DNA of 64,000 bases from Pseudoxanthomonas sp. (GTDB taxonomy: Bacteria; Pseudomonadota; Gammaproteobacteria; Xanthomonadales; Xanthomonadaceae), in NCBI RefSeq assembly GCF_002863005.1, contig NZ_PKDG01000008.1, forward strand, positions 1 to 64,000. The letters are read 5' to 3'. Below the pieces are notes generated by a model. The model had not been told where the DNA came from. It worked only from the letters and a program-made list of their open reading frames with translations, and did no database searches. Of this stretch, positions 36,240 to 45,024 are shown in pieces (within the stretch, counting starts at the first letter, position 1; each line of letters begins with the position of its first letter). Both the position numbers and the translations under genes were made by a program.

Positions 36240-37601
36240 ATGGTCGAGACCATCCGCCACGACAAGACCGCACGCCAGTTGCGCCTGCTCTCCGACGCGC
36301 TCGACAGCGGTCGGCTGGGTCCCGTGCGCCGGTTGGTCAACACCTTGTCGCCCGCGGAGATTGGCAACCTGCTGGAATCGCTGCCGCCGGGCAAGCGCGA
36401 AGTCGTCTGGGGCCTGGTCGATCCGGAAGACGACGGCGAGGTGCTGGTGCACGTCGGCGACGAGGTGCGCGAAAGCCTGCTGGCGGACATGGACACCGAC
36501 GAGATCGTCGCCGCGGTCGAGGACCTCGACATCGACGACCTCGCGGACCTGGTCGAGGACCTGCCCGACACCGTCATCGACGAAGTCCTCAAGTCGATGG
36601 ACCGCGAGAACCGCGAGCGCCTGGAGCAGGTGCTGTCGTACGCGGAGGACACCGCCGGCCGCCTGATGAACCCGGACGTGGTCACCGTGCGCGCCGACGT
36701 CAACGTCGACGTGGTGCTGCGCTACCTGCGCCTACGCGGCGAACTGCCCGACCACACCGACCACCTGTACGTGGTCAGCCGTCGCCACCAGTACCTCGGC
36801 CGCGTGCCGTTGGCCGCGCTGGTCACCCACGAGGACACAACGCCCATCAACCGGCTGATCGACGACGAGCAGCCGGCCATCGACGTGGGCGAGAGCGCGC
36901 AGGAAGTGGCGCGCCAGTTCTCCGACCATGACTGGGTGTCGGCGCCGGTCGTGGACGACAACAACATCCTGCTCGGCCGCATCACCATCGATGACGTGGT
37001 CGACATCATCCGCGAGCAGGCCGAGCACCAGGCGCTGGGCGCCGCCGGCCTGGACGAGGACGAGGACCTGTTCTCGCCGGTCACGCGTGCCGTGCGTGGT
37101 CGCGTGGTATGGCTGGGCATCAATCTGTTCACCGCGTTCATGGCGGCGACGGTCATCAAGGAGTTCGATGCCACGCTGGAGAAGATCGTCGCGCTTGCCG
37201 TGTTGATGCCCATCGTCGCCGGCATCGGCGGCAACGCGGCGGTGCAGGTGCTGACGCTGATGGTGCGAGGCCTGGCGCTGGGCCAGGTGGGCGCGAGCAA
37301 CGCGCGGATCCTGTGGTGGAAGGAACTGCGCGTGGCGCTGATCAACGGCGTGCTGATCGGTGGCATCGTCGGTGTGATCGCCTTCCTGTGGTTCCGCAGC
37401 CCGATGCTGTCGCTGGTGATCGCGATGGCGCTGGTGCTGAACTTCTGCGCCGCCGCCACCGCCGGCGTACTGCTGCCGCTATTGCTCAAGCGGATGAACA
37501 TCGACCCCGCCGTCGCCGGCACCGTCGTCGTCACCGCCGTGACCGACGTCATGGGCTTCTTCTGTTTCCTCGGCCTGGCGACGCTGATCCTGCTGCACTG
37601 A
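36240..37601 (+). CDS. mgtE: Magnesium transporter MgtE
   Basis: This 453-residue channel has the N-terminal superhelical Mg-sensing domain (SPAEIGNLLESLPPGKREVV, DIDDLADLVEDLPDTVIDEV), two CBS domains (residues about 140-265, with TPINRLIDDEQPAIDVGES) and five membrane helices. The pore signature is PIVAGIGGNAAVQVLTLMVR. Cytosolic Mg closes the channel in known homologues. It ends the rpoN-PTS block, as is common in beta- and gamma-proteobacteria. Confidence 0.95.
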   Translation: MVETIRHDKTARQLRLLSDALDSGRLGPVRRLVNTLSPAEIGNLLESLPPGKREVVWGLVDPEDDGEVLVHVGDEVRESLLADMDTDEIVAAVEDLDIDDLADLVEDLPDTVIDEVLKSMDRENRERLEQVLSYAEDTAGRLMNPDVVTVRADVNVDVVLRYLRLRGELPDHTDHLYVVSRRHQYLGRVPLAALVTHEDTTPINRLIDDEQPAIDVGESAQEVARQFSDHDWVSAPVVDDNNILLGRITIDDVVDIIREQAEHQALGAAGLDEDEDLFSPVTRAVRGRVVWLGINLFTAFMAATVIKEFDATLEKIVALAVLMPIVAGIGGNAAVQVLTLMVRGLALGQVGASNARILWWKELRVALINGVLIGGIVGVIAFLWFRSPMLSLVIAMALVLNFCAAATAGVLLPLLLKRMNIDPAVAGTVVVTAVTDVMGFFCFLGLATLILLH

Positions 37602-37610
37602 GGCCTGCGC

Positions 37611-38222
37611 ATGGAGCGACTCGGCAAGGTCAGCGAATGGAACGACGACCGCGGCTTCGGTTTCCTCGCCCCGCTCGATGGCGAGCCCGCGCTCGTGTTC
37701 TTCCACGTCCGCGACTACCGGCTCGACGGTCGTCGTCCCGAAGTCGGTGAGCTGGTGAAATTCACCGCGCAGCGCCAGCCCGACGGCAAGTGGCGCGCAC
37801 GGGCGGTACGGCGGACGGTGCCCGTCGCGCGCCATGCCAAGCCCGCCGCACGCGCCGCCGCTGCGCCCCGCCCCGCTTCCCCCCTCGCCGGTGCGACGGC
37901 GGTGGTGCTGTACGCGCTCTTCATCGGTTGGGCGATCCGCGGCAACCGGCTTCCGGTCGAAGCGATATTCGTGGCGCTCGCCGTGTCGGCCATCACCTTC
38001 GTCGTCTACGCGCTCGACAAGCATGCCGCGCAGACTGGCCGGTGGCGCACGCCGGAGTCCACGCTGCACCTGCTCGAACTCGCCGGCGGCTGGCCCGGCG
38101 CATGGATCGCGCAGCAGTGGCTGCGGCACAAGTCGCGCAAGCTCGGGTATCGCGTCGTCTTCTGGACGATGGTGGCGCTGCACGTGTTTGCGCTGGTCGC
38201 GTGGTGCTGGACGCGGGCGTGA
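37611..38222 (+). CDS. Cold-shock domain fused to DUF1294 membrane domain
   Basis: This 203-residue fusion has an N-terminal cold-shock-like OB fold (residues 1-66: GKVSEWNDDRGFGFLAPLDG, VFFHVRDYR) and an Ala/Pro linker. A DUF1294 membrane domain follows (residues 100-200: FVVYALDKHAAQTGRWRTPE, LELAGGWPGAWIAQQWLRHK). The RNP-like motifs suggest nucleic-acid binding at the membrane. The architecture is recurrent in proteobacteria, but its role is unknown. It begins 9 bp after mgtE. Confidence 0.92.
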   Translation: MERLGKVSEWNDDRGFGFLAPLDGEPALVFFHVRDYRLDGRRPEVGELVKFTAQRQPDGKWRARAVRRTVPVARHAKPAARAAAAPRPASPLAGATAVVLYALFIGWAIRGNRLPVEAIFVALAVSAITFVVYALDKHAAQTGRWRTPESTLHLLELAGGWPGAWIAQQWLRHKSRKLGYRVVFWTMVALHVFALVAWCWTRA

Positions 38223-38287
38223 TCCCGATCCGACGGTCTGCCCTGGCGTGGCATCGCTGACCCGGCCATCCGGGCGGAGTTTCCACG

Positions 38288-38303
38288 GGACACTTTCCTA
38301 CCG
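38288..38303 (+). promoter_or_regulatory. Upstream element GGACACTTTCCTACCG of the secreted DNA ligase
   Basis: This element ends 80 bp before the ligase ATG and matches the comEA upstream element apart from one C. The shared orientation and similar distance suggest a common regulator binding site or promoter part. Confidence 0.45.
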
Positions 38304-38383
38304 ACTGATGCGGGTTGCCCCGATGCCCATGCGCGGGCGACGCGCACGATGCTGGCGCATCATCCGTTCCGGTCATCGCCGCC

Positions 38384-39232
38384 ATGCGCCTGCTCCTGAC
38401 CCTCCTGCTTTGCGTACTGGCCTGGCCGGTCCTGTCGGCATCCCCTGAGCCGATGCTGGCGACGGCCTACCGCGATGGCGTGCCGGTCGATGCCTTCCTC
38501 GTCAGCGAGAAACTCGACGGCGTGCGGGCGCGCTGGGACGGACGCGCACTCTGGACGCGGGGCGGCGCGCGCATCGCGGCCCCAGCGGCGTTCACCCGGG
38601 GCTGGCCCGGCGAGCCCATGGACGGGGAACTGTGGATCGCACGTGGCCGCTTCGACGACATCAGCGCCCTCGTCCGCCGCGCGGCCACCAACCCGCAGGC
38701 GTGGCGCGATGTCCGTTTCATGGTATTCGACCTGCCCTCACAGCCGGGACCGTTCGCGGAACGCGTCGTGCGGATGCGCCGCCTGGTGTCGACGGCGCGC
38801 AGTGCGCACCTGGCAATGATCCCGCAGCACCCCATTGCCACCCGCGCCGCACTGGACGCGGAACTGGCCCGCGTTGTCGCGGCCGGCGGGGAAGGACTGA
38901 TGCTGCATCGACGCGACGCGCGCTATCGTGCTGGACGCAGCGACGACCTGCTCAAGTACAAACCCCACGAGGACGCCGAGGCGCAGGTGGTCGCGCACCT
39001 GCCCGGCAAGGGAAAGTACGAGGGCATGATGGGCGCGCTGCAGGTGCGCACGCGGGACGGGCGCCTGTTCCGCCTCGGGACCGGATTCACTGATGCCCAG
39101 CGCGCCAGCCCGCCCCCGCTGGGTGCGTGGCTGACCTATCGGTACACGGGCGTGACATCGACCGGGTTGCCGCGCTTCGCCCGCTTCCTTCGGCTGCGGG
39201 ACGACATGCCGCCGGCGGATCCGACGCGCTGA
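38384..39232 (+). CDS. Secreted minimal ATP-dependent DNA ligase (LigE-type)
   Basis: This 282-residue ligase has a signal peptide (LLLTLLLCVLAWPVLSA, cut near residue 19). Ligase motif I is VSEKLDGVRARWDG with the AMP-accepting Lys, then motif Ia-like WTRGGARI, motif III MDGELWIARG, motif IIIa VRFMVFDLPS, motif IV GEGLMLHRRDA and motif V LLKYKPHED. A short OB domain follows (GALQVRTRDGRLFRLGTGF). Such Lig E enzymes act in the periplasm or outside the cell and are linked to competence and biofilm DNA. The ATG chosen opens the signal peptide. An upstream motif is shared with comEA. Confidence 0.93.
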   Translation: MRLLLTLLLCVLAWPVLSASPEPMLATAYRDGVPVDAFLVSEKLDGVRARWDGRALWTRGGARIAAPAAFTRGWPGEPMDGELWIARGRFDDISALVRRAATNPQAWRDVRFMVFDLPSQPGPFAERVVRMRRLVSTARSAHLAMIPQHPIATRAALDAELARVVAAGGEGLMLHRRDARYRAGRSDDLLKYKPHEDAEAQVVAHLPGKGKYEGMMGALQVRTRDGRLFRLGTGFTDAQRASPPPLGAWLTYRYTGVTSTGLPRFARFLRLRDDMPPADPTR

Positions 39233-39302
39233 CGAAGCGACGCGATCCGACGCCCATTCCCGCGGGTTATGCTGCGACCGTTACCCTTCGATCACGACCG
39301 TC

Positions 39303-40106
39303 ATGCGCCTTTTCGCCACCGCCTGTATGGGCTTGCTGCTGATCCTTATGACCGCCTGTACCACCACGTCCCCGATGAACCAGACGGGCGAGTTCGTCTC
39401 GCGCGAGGTCGCGCTTGCGGGCAAGACCTACCGCTACCAGGTCTTCGTGCCGGCCGCGCGCTTCCGCAAGGCCAAGCCGCCGGTGGTGCTGTTCCTCAAT
39501 GGCTCGGGCGAGCGCGGCAGCGATGGCGTGAAGCAGACCATGGCGGGATTGGGACCGTACGTGCGGCAGCATGCCGATACCTTCCCGGCGCTGGTGGTGT
39601 TCCCGCAGGCACCCGACGACACCGAGTGGACCCAATCCGCCGGCCCCATCGCATTCGCGACCCTCGATGCCGCCATGCGGGAATTCAACGGGGACCCCGA
39701 CCGCGTCTCCCTGACCGGCATGTCGATGGGCGGCTACGGCACGTGGGAACTGGCGCTGCAGCAGCCGACGCGTTTCGCCGCGCTGGTGCCCGTGTGCGGC
39801 GGCATCACCGTCGACTGGGGACGTGACCGTTCCAGCATGAACGTCCACAGCGTGGCGGGCGAGGCGGATCCCTTCGCCGCCGCCGCGCAGCGCCTGAAGG
39901 ACGTGCCCGTGTGGATTTTCCATGGCGGCAAGGACGACGTCGTACCGCCGTCGCAATCGCGCCGCATGGAGGCGGCACTGGACAAGGCCGGCGCGCGCGA
40001 TGCGCGATACACCGAGTTCCCCGATGCCAACCACAACAGCTGGGACGCGACGTACGCCCATGCCCCTTTGTGGGACTGGCTGTTCGCCCAGCGGCGCGGG
40101 CGCTGA
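39303..40106 (+). CDS. Lipoprotein alpha/beta hydrolase (phospholipase/esterase-like)
   Basis: This 267-residue protein has a lipoprotein signal with lipobox MTAC (Cys18 or so). It is an alpha/beta hydrolase of the PhlC/dienelactone-like group: RFRKAKPPVVLFLNGSGERG forms the oxyanion region, the nucleophile Ser is in LTGMSMGGYGTWELAL, the acid is in GGKDDVVPPSQSR and the His in FPDANHNSWDATY. It is probably an envelope esterase or peptidase. The substrate is unknown. It follows the ligase by 70 bp and precedes a Cys-motif protein by 3 bp. Confidence 0.9.
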   Translation: MRLFATACMGLLLILMTACTTTSPMNQTGEFVSREVALAGKTYRYQVFVPAARFRKAKPPVVLFLNGSGERGSDGVKQTMAGLGPYVRQHADTFPALVVFPQAPDDTEWTQSAGPIAFATLDAAMREFNGDPDRVSLTGMSMGGYGTWELALQQPTRFAALVPVCGGITVDWGRDRSSMNVHSVAGEADPFAAAAQRLKDVPVWIFHGGKDDVVPPSQSRRMEAALDKAGARDARYTEFPDANHNSWDATYAHAPLWDWLFAQRRGR

Positions 40107-40109
40107 GCC

Positions 40110-40388
40110 GTGGCCGAACTCGTCCCCGACTACTTCAGTGCCGGCTGGCGCGGACGTTCCCTGGCCTGCCCCTGCGACTGGGCGGGCGACAGTCGCGCCA
40201 TGGCGATGGAGTTGCACGATGCCGTCACCGACTATGCCTGCCCGCAGTGCGGCAACCTGCTGCTGATCGTCTCGCACCCCAGTCTCGAGCAGGTCCGCGC
40301 CGCCGCCGCGGAGGGCAATGAAGAAGCCAGGACCCACCTCGGCATCATTGAAGAAGCCCACGCCCGGCTGTCCCCGGCCAGCAACTGA
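40110..40388 (+). CDS. Small hypothetical protein with two Cys pairs
   Basis: This 92-residue protein starts with GTG 3 bp after the hydrolase stop. Cys residues occur as CPC near residue 20 (LACPCDW) and as CPQC near residue 44 (YACPQCGNLLLIV), an arrangement like a small zinc ribbon. The C-terminal half is helical and charged (EEARTHLGIIEEAHARL). I do not recognise a named family. Zinc binding is inferred from the spacing. Confidence 0.72.
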   Translation: MAELVPDYFSAGWRGRSLACPCDWAGDSRAMAMELHDAVTDYACPQCGNLLLIVSHPSLEQVRAAAAEGNEEARTHLGIIEEAHARLSPASN

Positions 40389-40528
40389 CGCCCGCGCCGG
40401 CGTCACGCTTTCGGCCACCTCCCGTCCGACACGTCCTGCCTGCCCTCAACCTGCGCGCACCGCGGCCGATAACCCGGCATCCCCTGGTGGTCATCGGGCA
40501 TCTGCCCCTGGCCGTGCGAGCGACTTGA

Positions 40529-42088
40529 ATGGCTGACGTGGCCGACGAAAATTCGGGTATCGCGGGCGGTTTCCGCCGGCTCTGGTCGCGTCGCCGCGAG
40601 GCGGGCGCACCCGCCTCGCGCGAGTTGGCCACGACGACAACGGCCAGACCGCGGAACGCCATCAGCAGCGCGCAGCTGCAGGCGCTGTTCGCCCACGCGG
40701 AAGAACCCGGCGCCCTGCTGTCCGCGTTCGCCGACGGTGTCGCCGGCCTGCCGGGTGAACTGCACGGCATGGGCGAACGGCTGCAATCCGCCCAGGCCGA
40801 CAAGGACTGGCCGCGTTATGGCCGCGCGCTGCGCCAACTCATCGACAAGTACATCCGCACGATCCAGGACGAGCCGCTCGCCGGCGAGGCCGAACAGCTG
40901 CGCGACCTGCTGTACCAGCTACTGGTCGGCGGCGTGGAGCAGTTGCTGCGCGACGACGGCGCCCTCTTGCCGCAGGCGCATGCGCTGGCGGACCGCGTGC
41001 GTCAGTGGCAGGCCAACCAGCCGCTGGGCGAACTCGGCGCGGACCTCCGCGACCTCTGCCAGCAGGTGAGCCAGCGGTCGCACGAGGTGGACGACGCGCA
41101 GGAGCTGATGCGCAGCCTGTTCGACCTGCTGCTGGAGAACGTCGGCGAGCTGATCGAAGACGGCAGCTGGCTGCAGGACCAGATCGGTGCGGTACGCCAG
41201 TTGCTCGCGGGCCCGCTCGACCGAACCGCGCTGGAGCAGACGCGCGCCGGGCTGCGCGAGGTGATCTACAAGCAAGGCCTGCTCAAGCAGGGACTGGCCG
41301 AATCGAAGGCGTCGATGAAGGAGATGATGGTCACCTTCGTCGAACGCCTGGACGGCATGGCCAGCAGCACCGGCGAGTACCATGACCGCATCAGCTTCCA
41401 CGCGCAGGCCGTGCGCGAGAGCCGCAGCATCGCCGAACTGGGCAAGCGGATGGAGGACATCCTGGAGGACACCGCGCAGGTGCAGGCGCAGGCCCTGCGC
41501 GCGCGCGACAGCCTGATGGAAGCGCGACGCGAAGTGGAAGACGCCGAGCGGCGCGTGATGGACCTCGAGCAGGAACTGCAGTCCGTGTCCGAACTGGTGC
41601 GCGTCGACCAGCTCACCGATGCGCTGAACCGGCGCGGCTTCGACGAGCTGTTCAAGCGCGAGTCCGTGCGTGCCCTGCGCAGCGGCCAGACGCTGACGCT
41701 GGCGATGCTGGACCTGGACGACTTCCGCCACATCAACGCCGCGCACGGACACCTGGGTGGCGATGCGGCGCTGTGCCATGTCGTGACGCTAGCGCGTGCC
41801 ACACTGCGCGCCACGGATGCCGTCGCCCGCTTCGGCGGCGAGGAATTCGTGCTGCTGCTGCCGGAGACCAGCTTCCTCGAAGCGATGGGAACGCTGGAGC
41901 GCCTGCGCGACCGGCTCGCGCACAAGCCGCTGGTGTACGAAGGCCGCGGCATCCTGGCGACCTTCAGCGCGGGCGTCGCGCGCTGGGTGCCGGGGGAATC
42001 GCAGGACGATCTGCTGGCACGCGCGGACCGCGCCATGTACCAGGCCAAGCAGGCCGGCAAGAACCGGGTGGTCGCGGCGCCGGAGTGA
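40529..42088 (+). CDS. Diguanylate cyclase with long helical N-terminal region
   Basis: This 519-residue soluble protein makes cyclic di-GMP from GTP. The GGDEF domain lies at about residues 360-519, with LTDALNRRGFDELF, ARFGGEEFVLLLPE as the active site, and RATD five residues before it matching an inhibitory I-site. The first 330 residues are helical and coiled-coil rich (LEQTRAGLREVIYKQGLLKQ, EDAERRVMDLEQELQSV) with no membrane segment. No sensory family was recognised in it. The region is separated from the previous gene by 140 bp. Confidence 0.94.
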   Translation: MADVADENSGIAGGFRRLWSRRREAGAPASRELATTTTARPRNAISSAQLQALFAHAEEPGALLSAFADGVAGLPGELHGMGERLQSAQADKDWPRYGRALRQLIDKYIRTIQDEPLAGEAEQLRDLLYQLLVGGVEQLLRDDGALLPQAHALADRVRQWQANQPLGELGADLRDLCQQVSQRSHEVDDAQELMRSLFDLLLENVGELIEDGSWLQDQIGAVRQLLAGPLDRTALEQTRAGLREVIYKQGLLKQGLAESKASMKEMMVTFVERLDGMASSTGEYHDRISFHAQAVRESRSIAELGKRMEDILEDTAQVQAQALRARDSLMEARREVEDAERRVMDLEQELQSVSELVRVDQLTDALNRRGFDELFKRESVRALRSGQTLTLAMLDLDDFRHINAAHGHLGGDAALCHVVTLARATLRATDAVARFGGEEFVLLLPETSFLEAMGTLERLRDRLAHKPLVYEGRGILATFSAGVARWVPGESQDDLLARADRAMYQAKQAGKNRVVAAPE

Positions 42089-42138
42089 GTGCGGCGCGCG
42101 AAGGCCGGCTGGCAAGCATGGATCGACGCCTTGCGCCC

Positions 42139-42174
42139 CCGCCATCGTCATTCCGGCGAACGCAGGGATGGCGG
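42139..42174. repeat. Short palindromic intergenic repeat
   Basis: CCGCCAT at 42139-42145 and ATGGCGG at 42168-42174 enclose TTCCGGCGAACGCAGGG, a sequence type scattered between genes in xanthomonad chromosomes. It lies between the converging diguanylate cyclase and pyrB genes and may serve as a bidirectional transcript end. Confidence 0.5.
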
Positions 42175-42242
42175 CAGCGTCCCGGTTACACGTGCAGAAA
42201 TGCGCGGCCGTATCGCGAATCGCAACGGCAGACCGCTGGAAC

Positions 42243-43187
42243 TCACCCCAGCAGCGTCTCCAGCACCGCCATGCGGATGGCGACACCGTTGCTCACCTGC
42301 CGCAGGACCAGCGACTGCGGCCCATCGGCGACCTCGTCGGTGATCTCGACGCCACGGTTGATCGGGCCGGGATGCAGCACCACCGCATCCCTGGCGGCCA
42401 GCGCCAGCCGCGTCGCGGTCAGGCCGTAATCGCGGTGGTAGTCCTCCAGCGACGACACCAGCCCCTCTTCCATGCGTTCGCGCTGCAGGCGCAGCATCAT
42501 CACCACGTCGACGCCCTCGAGCATCTCGCCGAAATCCTGCCCCACGTCGCACCCCGACAGCGTGCCGTCGTCCGGCAACAGGGACGCCGGGCCGCACACG
42601 CGGATCCGGCCCGCGCCCAGCGTACGCAGCGCATGCAGGTCCGAGCGCGCCACGCGCGAATGCTTCACGTCGCCCACCATCAGCACGTTCAGGCGGGAAA
42701 AATCCGCACCCTTCGCCTGGCGGATCGTCAGCATGTCCAGCAATCCCTGGGTGGGATGGGCGCTGCGGCCATCGCCCGCATTGATGAGCGCGGTGCCCTC
42801 GCCGGCTTCGGCCGCCAAGGCCTCGACCGCACCGTCCTCGGCATGGCGCACGACGAACCCGCGCACGCCCATGGCTTCCAGGTTGCGCAGCGTGTCGCGC
42901 GCCGTCTCGCCCTTCCGGGTCGACGAGGTCGAGGCGTCCACGTTCAGCACGTCCGCGCCCAGCCGCTGCGCGGCGATATGGAACGAACTGCGGGTGCGAG
43001 TGGACGGCTCGAAGAACAGCGTGCAGAGGGTGGTGCCGTCGAGCGCCTGCCGCCGCGGCGTGCGGCCCAGCGCCGCGTCGCGGATCTGGCCCGCGCGGTC
43101 CATCAGGCGGCACAGGGTGTCGCGCGGCAAGCCGTCGAGGGTCAGCAGGTGGCGCAGGCGTCCATCGGAATCGAGTTGTGGGGTCAT
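42243..43187 (-). CDS. pyrB: Aspartate carbamoyltransferase catalytic subunit
   Basis: This 314-residue enzyme joins carbamoyl phosphate and aspartate in pyrimidine synthesis. The carbamoyl phosphate site is LFFEPSTRTRSSFHIAAQRL. Further motifs are STSSTRKGETARDTLRNLEA, INAGDGRSAHPTQGLLDMLT and VLHPGPINRGVEI. No pyrI or pyrC-like gene is adjacent. It ends the algH-ruvX-pyrB unit, 20 bp after ruvX, an order frequent in gamma-proteobacteria. Confidence 0.96.
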   Translation of the reverse strand: MTPQLDSDGRLRHLLTLDGLPRDTLCRLMDRAGQIRDAALGRTPRRQALDGTTLCTLFFEPSTRTRSSFHIAAQRLGADVLNVDASTSSTRKGETARDTLRNLEAMGVRGFVVRHAEDGAVEALAAEAGEGTALINAGDGRSAHPTQGLLDMLTIRQAKGADFSRLNVLMVGDVKHSRVARSDLHALRTLGAGRIRVCGPASLLPDDGTLSGCDVGQDFGEMLEGVDVVMMLRLQRERMEEGLVSSLEDYHRDYGLTATRLALAARDAVVLHPGPINRGVEITDEVADGPQSLVLRQVSNGVAIRMAVLETLLG

Positions 43188-43207
43188 GGTGTGGAGTGGG
43201 CGAAGAG

Positions 43208-43657
43208 TCAGGTCAGTTGGGTCGCGTCATGGGGCGCGGCCAGCCAGCGCTCGATGATGACCGCAGCGGCGACGGCGTCGAGCGCGGCGGCATCGCGGCG
43301 GCGCTTGCGGCCTTCGGCACGATCCAGGGCAAAGCGTTCAGCGGCCTCGACGGAGCTGGTGCGTTCGTCCACCAGCACCACCGGCAGCTGGTAGCGTGCG
43401 CGCAGTTCGCGCGCGAAGGCATGGGCACGCTTGCGGATGGGCTGGTCGCCCCCGTCCAGGGTCATCGGATCGCCGACCACCAGGCCATCGGGCTTCCATT
43501 CTGCGTGCAGCTTGTCGATCGCCGGCCAGTCGGGACCATGGCCATGCACGTCGATTACCGCCAGCGCTCGGGCGCCGGTGCCGAACGCGCTGCCCACGGC
43601 CACGCCGATGCGGCGCGCGCCCACGTCGAATCCCAGTACGGTGCCATCCAGCTTCAT
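43208..43657 (-). CDS. ruvX: Holliday junction resolvase-like protein YqgF/RuvX
   Basis: This 149-residue RNase H-fold protein has TVLGFDVGARRIGVAVGSAF with the first catalytic Asp, DGLVVGDPMTLDGG, VVLVDERTSSVEAAE and a terminal helix with DAVAAAVIIERWL. In E. coli YqgF processes pre-16S rRNA ends. The start at 43657 is used because homologues begin just before the LGFDVG motif. It lies 81 bp after algH. Confidence 0.94.
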   Translation of the reverse strand: MKLDGTVLGFDVGARRIGVAVGSAFGTGARALAVIDVHGHGPDWPAIDKLHAEWKPDGLVVGDPMTLDGGDQPIRKRAHAFARELRARYQLPVVLVDERTSSVEAAERFALDRAEGRKRRRDAAALDAVAAAVIIERWLAAPHDATQLT

Positions 43658-43738
43658 GCCTGCTGCCTCCGTTTGATCACGCGTGAACCATCCTGCGCGG
43701 TGCGTCGTGGACACGACTCTGCGGGCGCAGGCGCCATG

Positions 43739-44305
43739 TCATGCGTGCCCGCTGTAGTCCGTCATGCACGTCATGTCCACGCCGATCCGTTGTCCTGCCG
43801 TTTGCCAGCGCTGCTCCAGCGGCACGCCGAACAGCAGCTCCGCATCGGCGGGCACCGTCAGCCAGCTGTTTTCGCCCAGCTCGTATTCCAGTTGGCCGGC
43901 GCCCCAGCCTGCGCACCCCAGGGCCATCACGGCGTTCGCCGGACCTTCGCCGATCGCCATCGCCTCGAGGATGTCGCGCGACGTGGTCAGGTAGAGGCCG
44001 GTCGCGACCTCCAGCGTCGATTCCCAGGCGTGCGCGCTGTCGTGCAGCACGAAACCCCGCTCCGGGTGCACGGGCCCGCCCGCCAGCACGATCTGGTCGT
44101 CCAGCCGCGAATCGTGGGATGCCAGGTTCATCTGCCGCAAGACGTCACCGAGGGTGTATTCGGAAGCACGATTCACGACCACGCCCATTGCGCCGTCGTC
44201 GTCGTGCTGGCAGATCAGCGTCACGCTGCGGGCGAAATTCGGGTCCGCGAGCGCCGGCAGGGCGATCAGCAACTGGTTGGCCAGGGGCGTGGCGGCGTCT
44301 TGCAT
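43739..44305 (-). CDS. YqgE/AlgH family protein (DUF179)
   Basis: This 188-residue protein has the family features [53 protein letters not shown] and [20 protein letters not shown]. AlgH/YqgE proteins have been tied to alginate control in Pseudomonas, but the biochemical role is unclear. Grouping with ruvX and pyrB is conserved. It is divergent from tag with 100 bp between. Confidence 0.94.
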   Translation of the reverse strand: MQDAATPLANQLLIALPALADPNFARSVTLICQHDDDGAMGVVVNRASEYTLGDVLRQMNLASHDSRLDDQIVLAGGPVHPERGFVLHDSAHAWESTLEVATGLYLTTSRDILEAMAIGEGPANAVMALGCAGWGAGQLEYELGENSWLTVPADAELLFGVPLEQRWQTAGQRIGVDMTCMTDYSGHA

Positions 44306-44405
44306 GACGCCATTCTAGCCCGGCCCCGCGCACGACGCGCCGGCGAGGGCGGCCCTTGTCCGCGAGACGCCCTAGAATCCCGACTTCACTTCAGGACCCA
44401 CCCCC

Positions 44406-44951
44406 ATGTCTGGCTACTGCGACATCGCGCCCGGCCATCCCCTGCACGGCCCCTACCACGACCACGAATACGGCTTCCCGCAGCGCGAGGAATCGGTGCT
44501 GTTCGAGCGCCTGCTGCTGGAGATCAACCAGGCCGGCCTGAGCTGGGAGACCATGCTGAAGAAGCGCGAGGGGTTTCGCGCGGCGTACAGCGGCTTCGAG
44601 GTCGAGAAGGTCGCCCGCTACGGCGAGAAGGATCGCGCCCGGCTGCTGGCCGATCCCGGCATCATCCGCAACCGGCTGAAGGTTGAGGCCGCCATCCACA
44701 ACGCCCAGGTGATCCTGGACTTGCGCGCCATGCACGGCGGTTTCGCCGCATGGCTCGATGCGCACCATCCGCTGTCGAAGGCCGAGTGGATCAAGCTGTT
44801 CAAGAAGACGTTCCGCTTCACCGGCGGCGAGATCACCAACGAGTTCCTGATGAGCCTGGGCTACCTGCCCGGCGCGCACCGGGAGGATTGCCCGGCATTC
44901 CGGCGTGCGGCAAAGCGCCGCCCACCGTGGATGGCCGCGGCGGGGCATTGA
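44406..44951 (+). CDS. tag: DNA-3-methyladenine glycosylase I
   Basis: This 181-residue Tag enzyme removes 3-methyladenine from alkylated DNA. The zinc ligands are visible as Cys in MSGYCDIAPG, a His in the following PYHDHEYGFP, and the C-terminal HREDC pair. The helix-hairpin-helix glycosylase core has LFERLLLEINQAGLSWETML, KKREGFRAAYSGF and FRFTGGEITNEFLMSLGYLP. The gene is monocistronic and ends 73 bp before the CoA-transferase. Confidence 0.95.
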   Translation: MSGYCDIAPGHPLHGPYHDHEYGFPQREESVLFERLLLEINQAGLSWETMLKKREGFRAAYSGFEVEKVARYGEKDRARLLADPGIIRNRLKVEAAIHNAQVILDLRAMHGGFAAWLDAHHPLSKAEWIKLFKKTFRFTGGEITNEFLMSLGYLPGAHREDCPAFRRAAKRRPPWMAAAGH

Positions 44952-45024
44952 TCCGGCGCAACCGCCGCGTGACCCGATGGCTTTATCCTGCGGCGCAACG
45001 TCCCAACGATGTCGTCGTGACTCA

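Noticed and set aside
34222-36273. 683-residue open frame on the minus strand
   Set aside because: It is antisense to ptsI, with composition typical of reverse-strand GC-rich coding DNA.
41796-43394. 532-residue plus-strand frame across pyrB
   Set aside because: It joins the tail of the diguanylate cyclase region out of frame with the antisense of pyrB. No domain is present, and pyrB is unambiguous.
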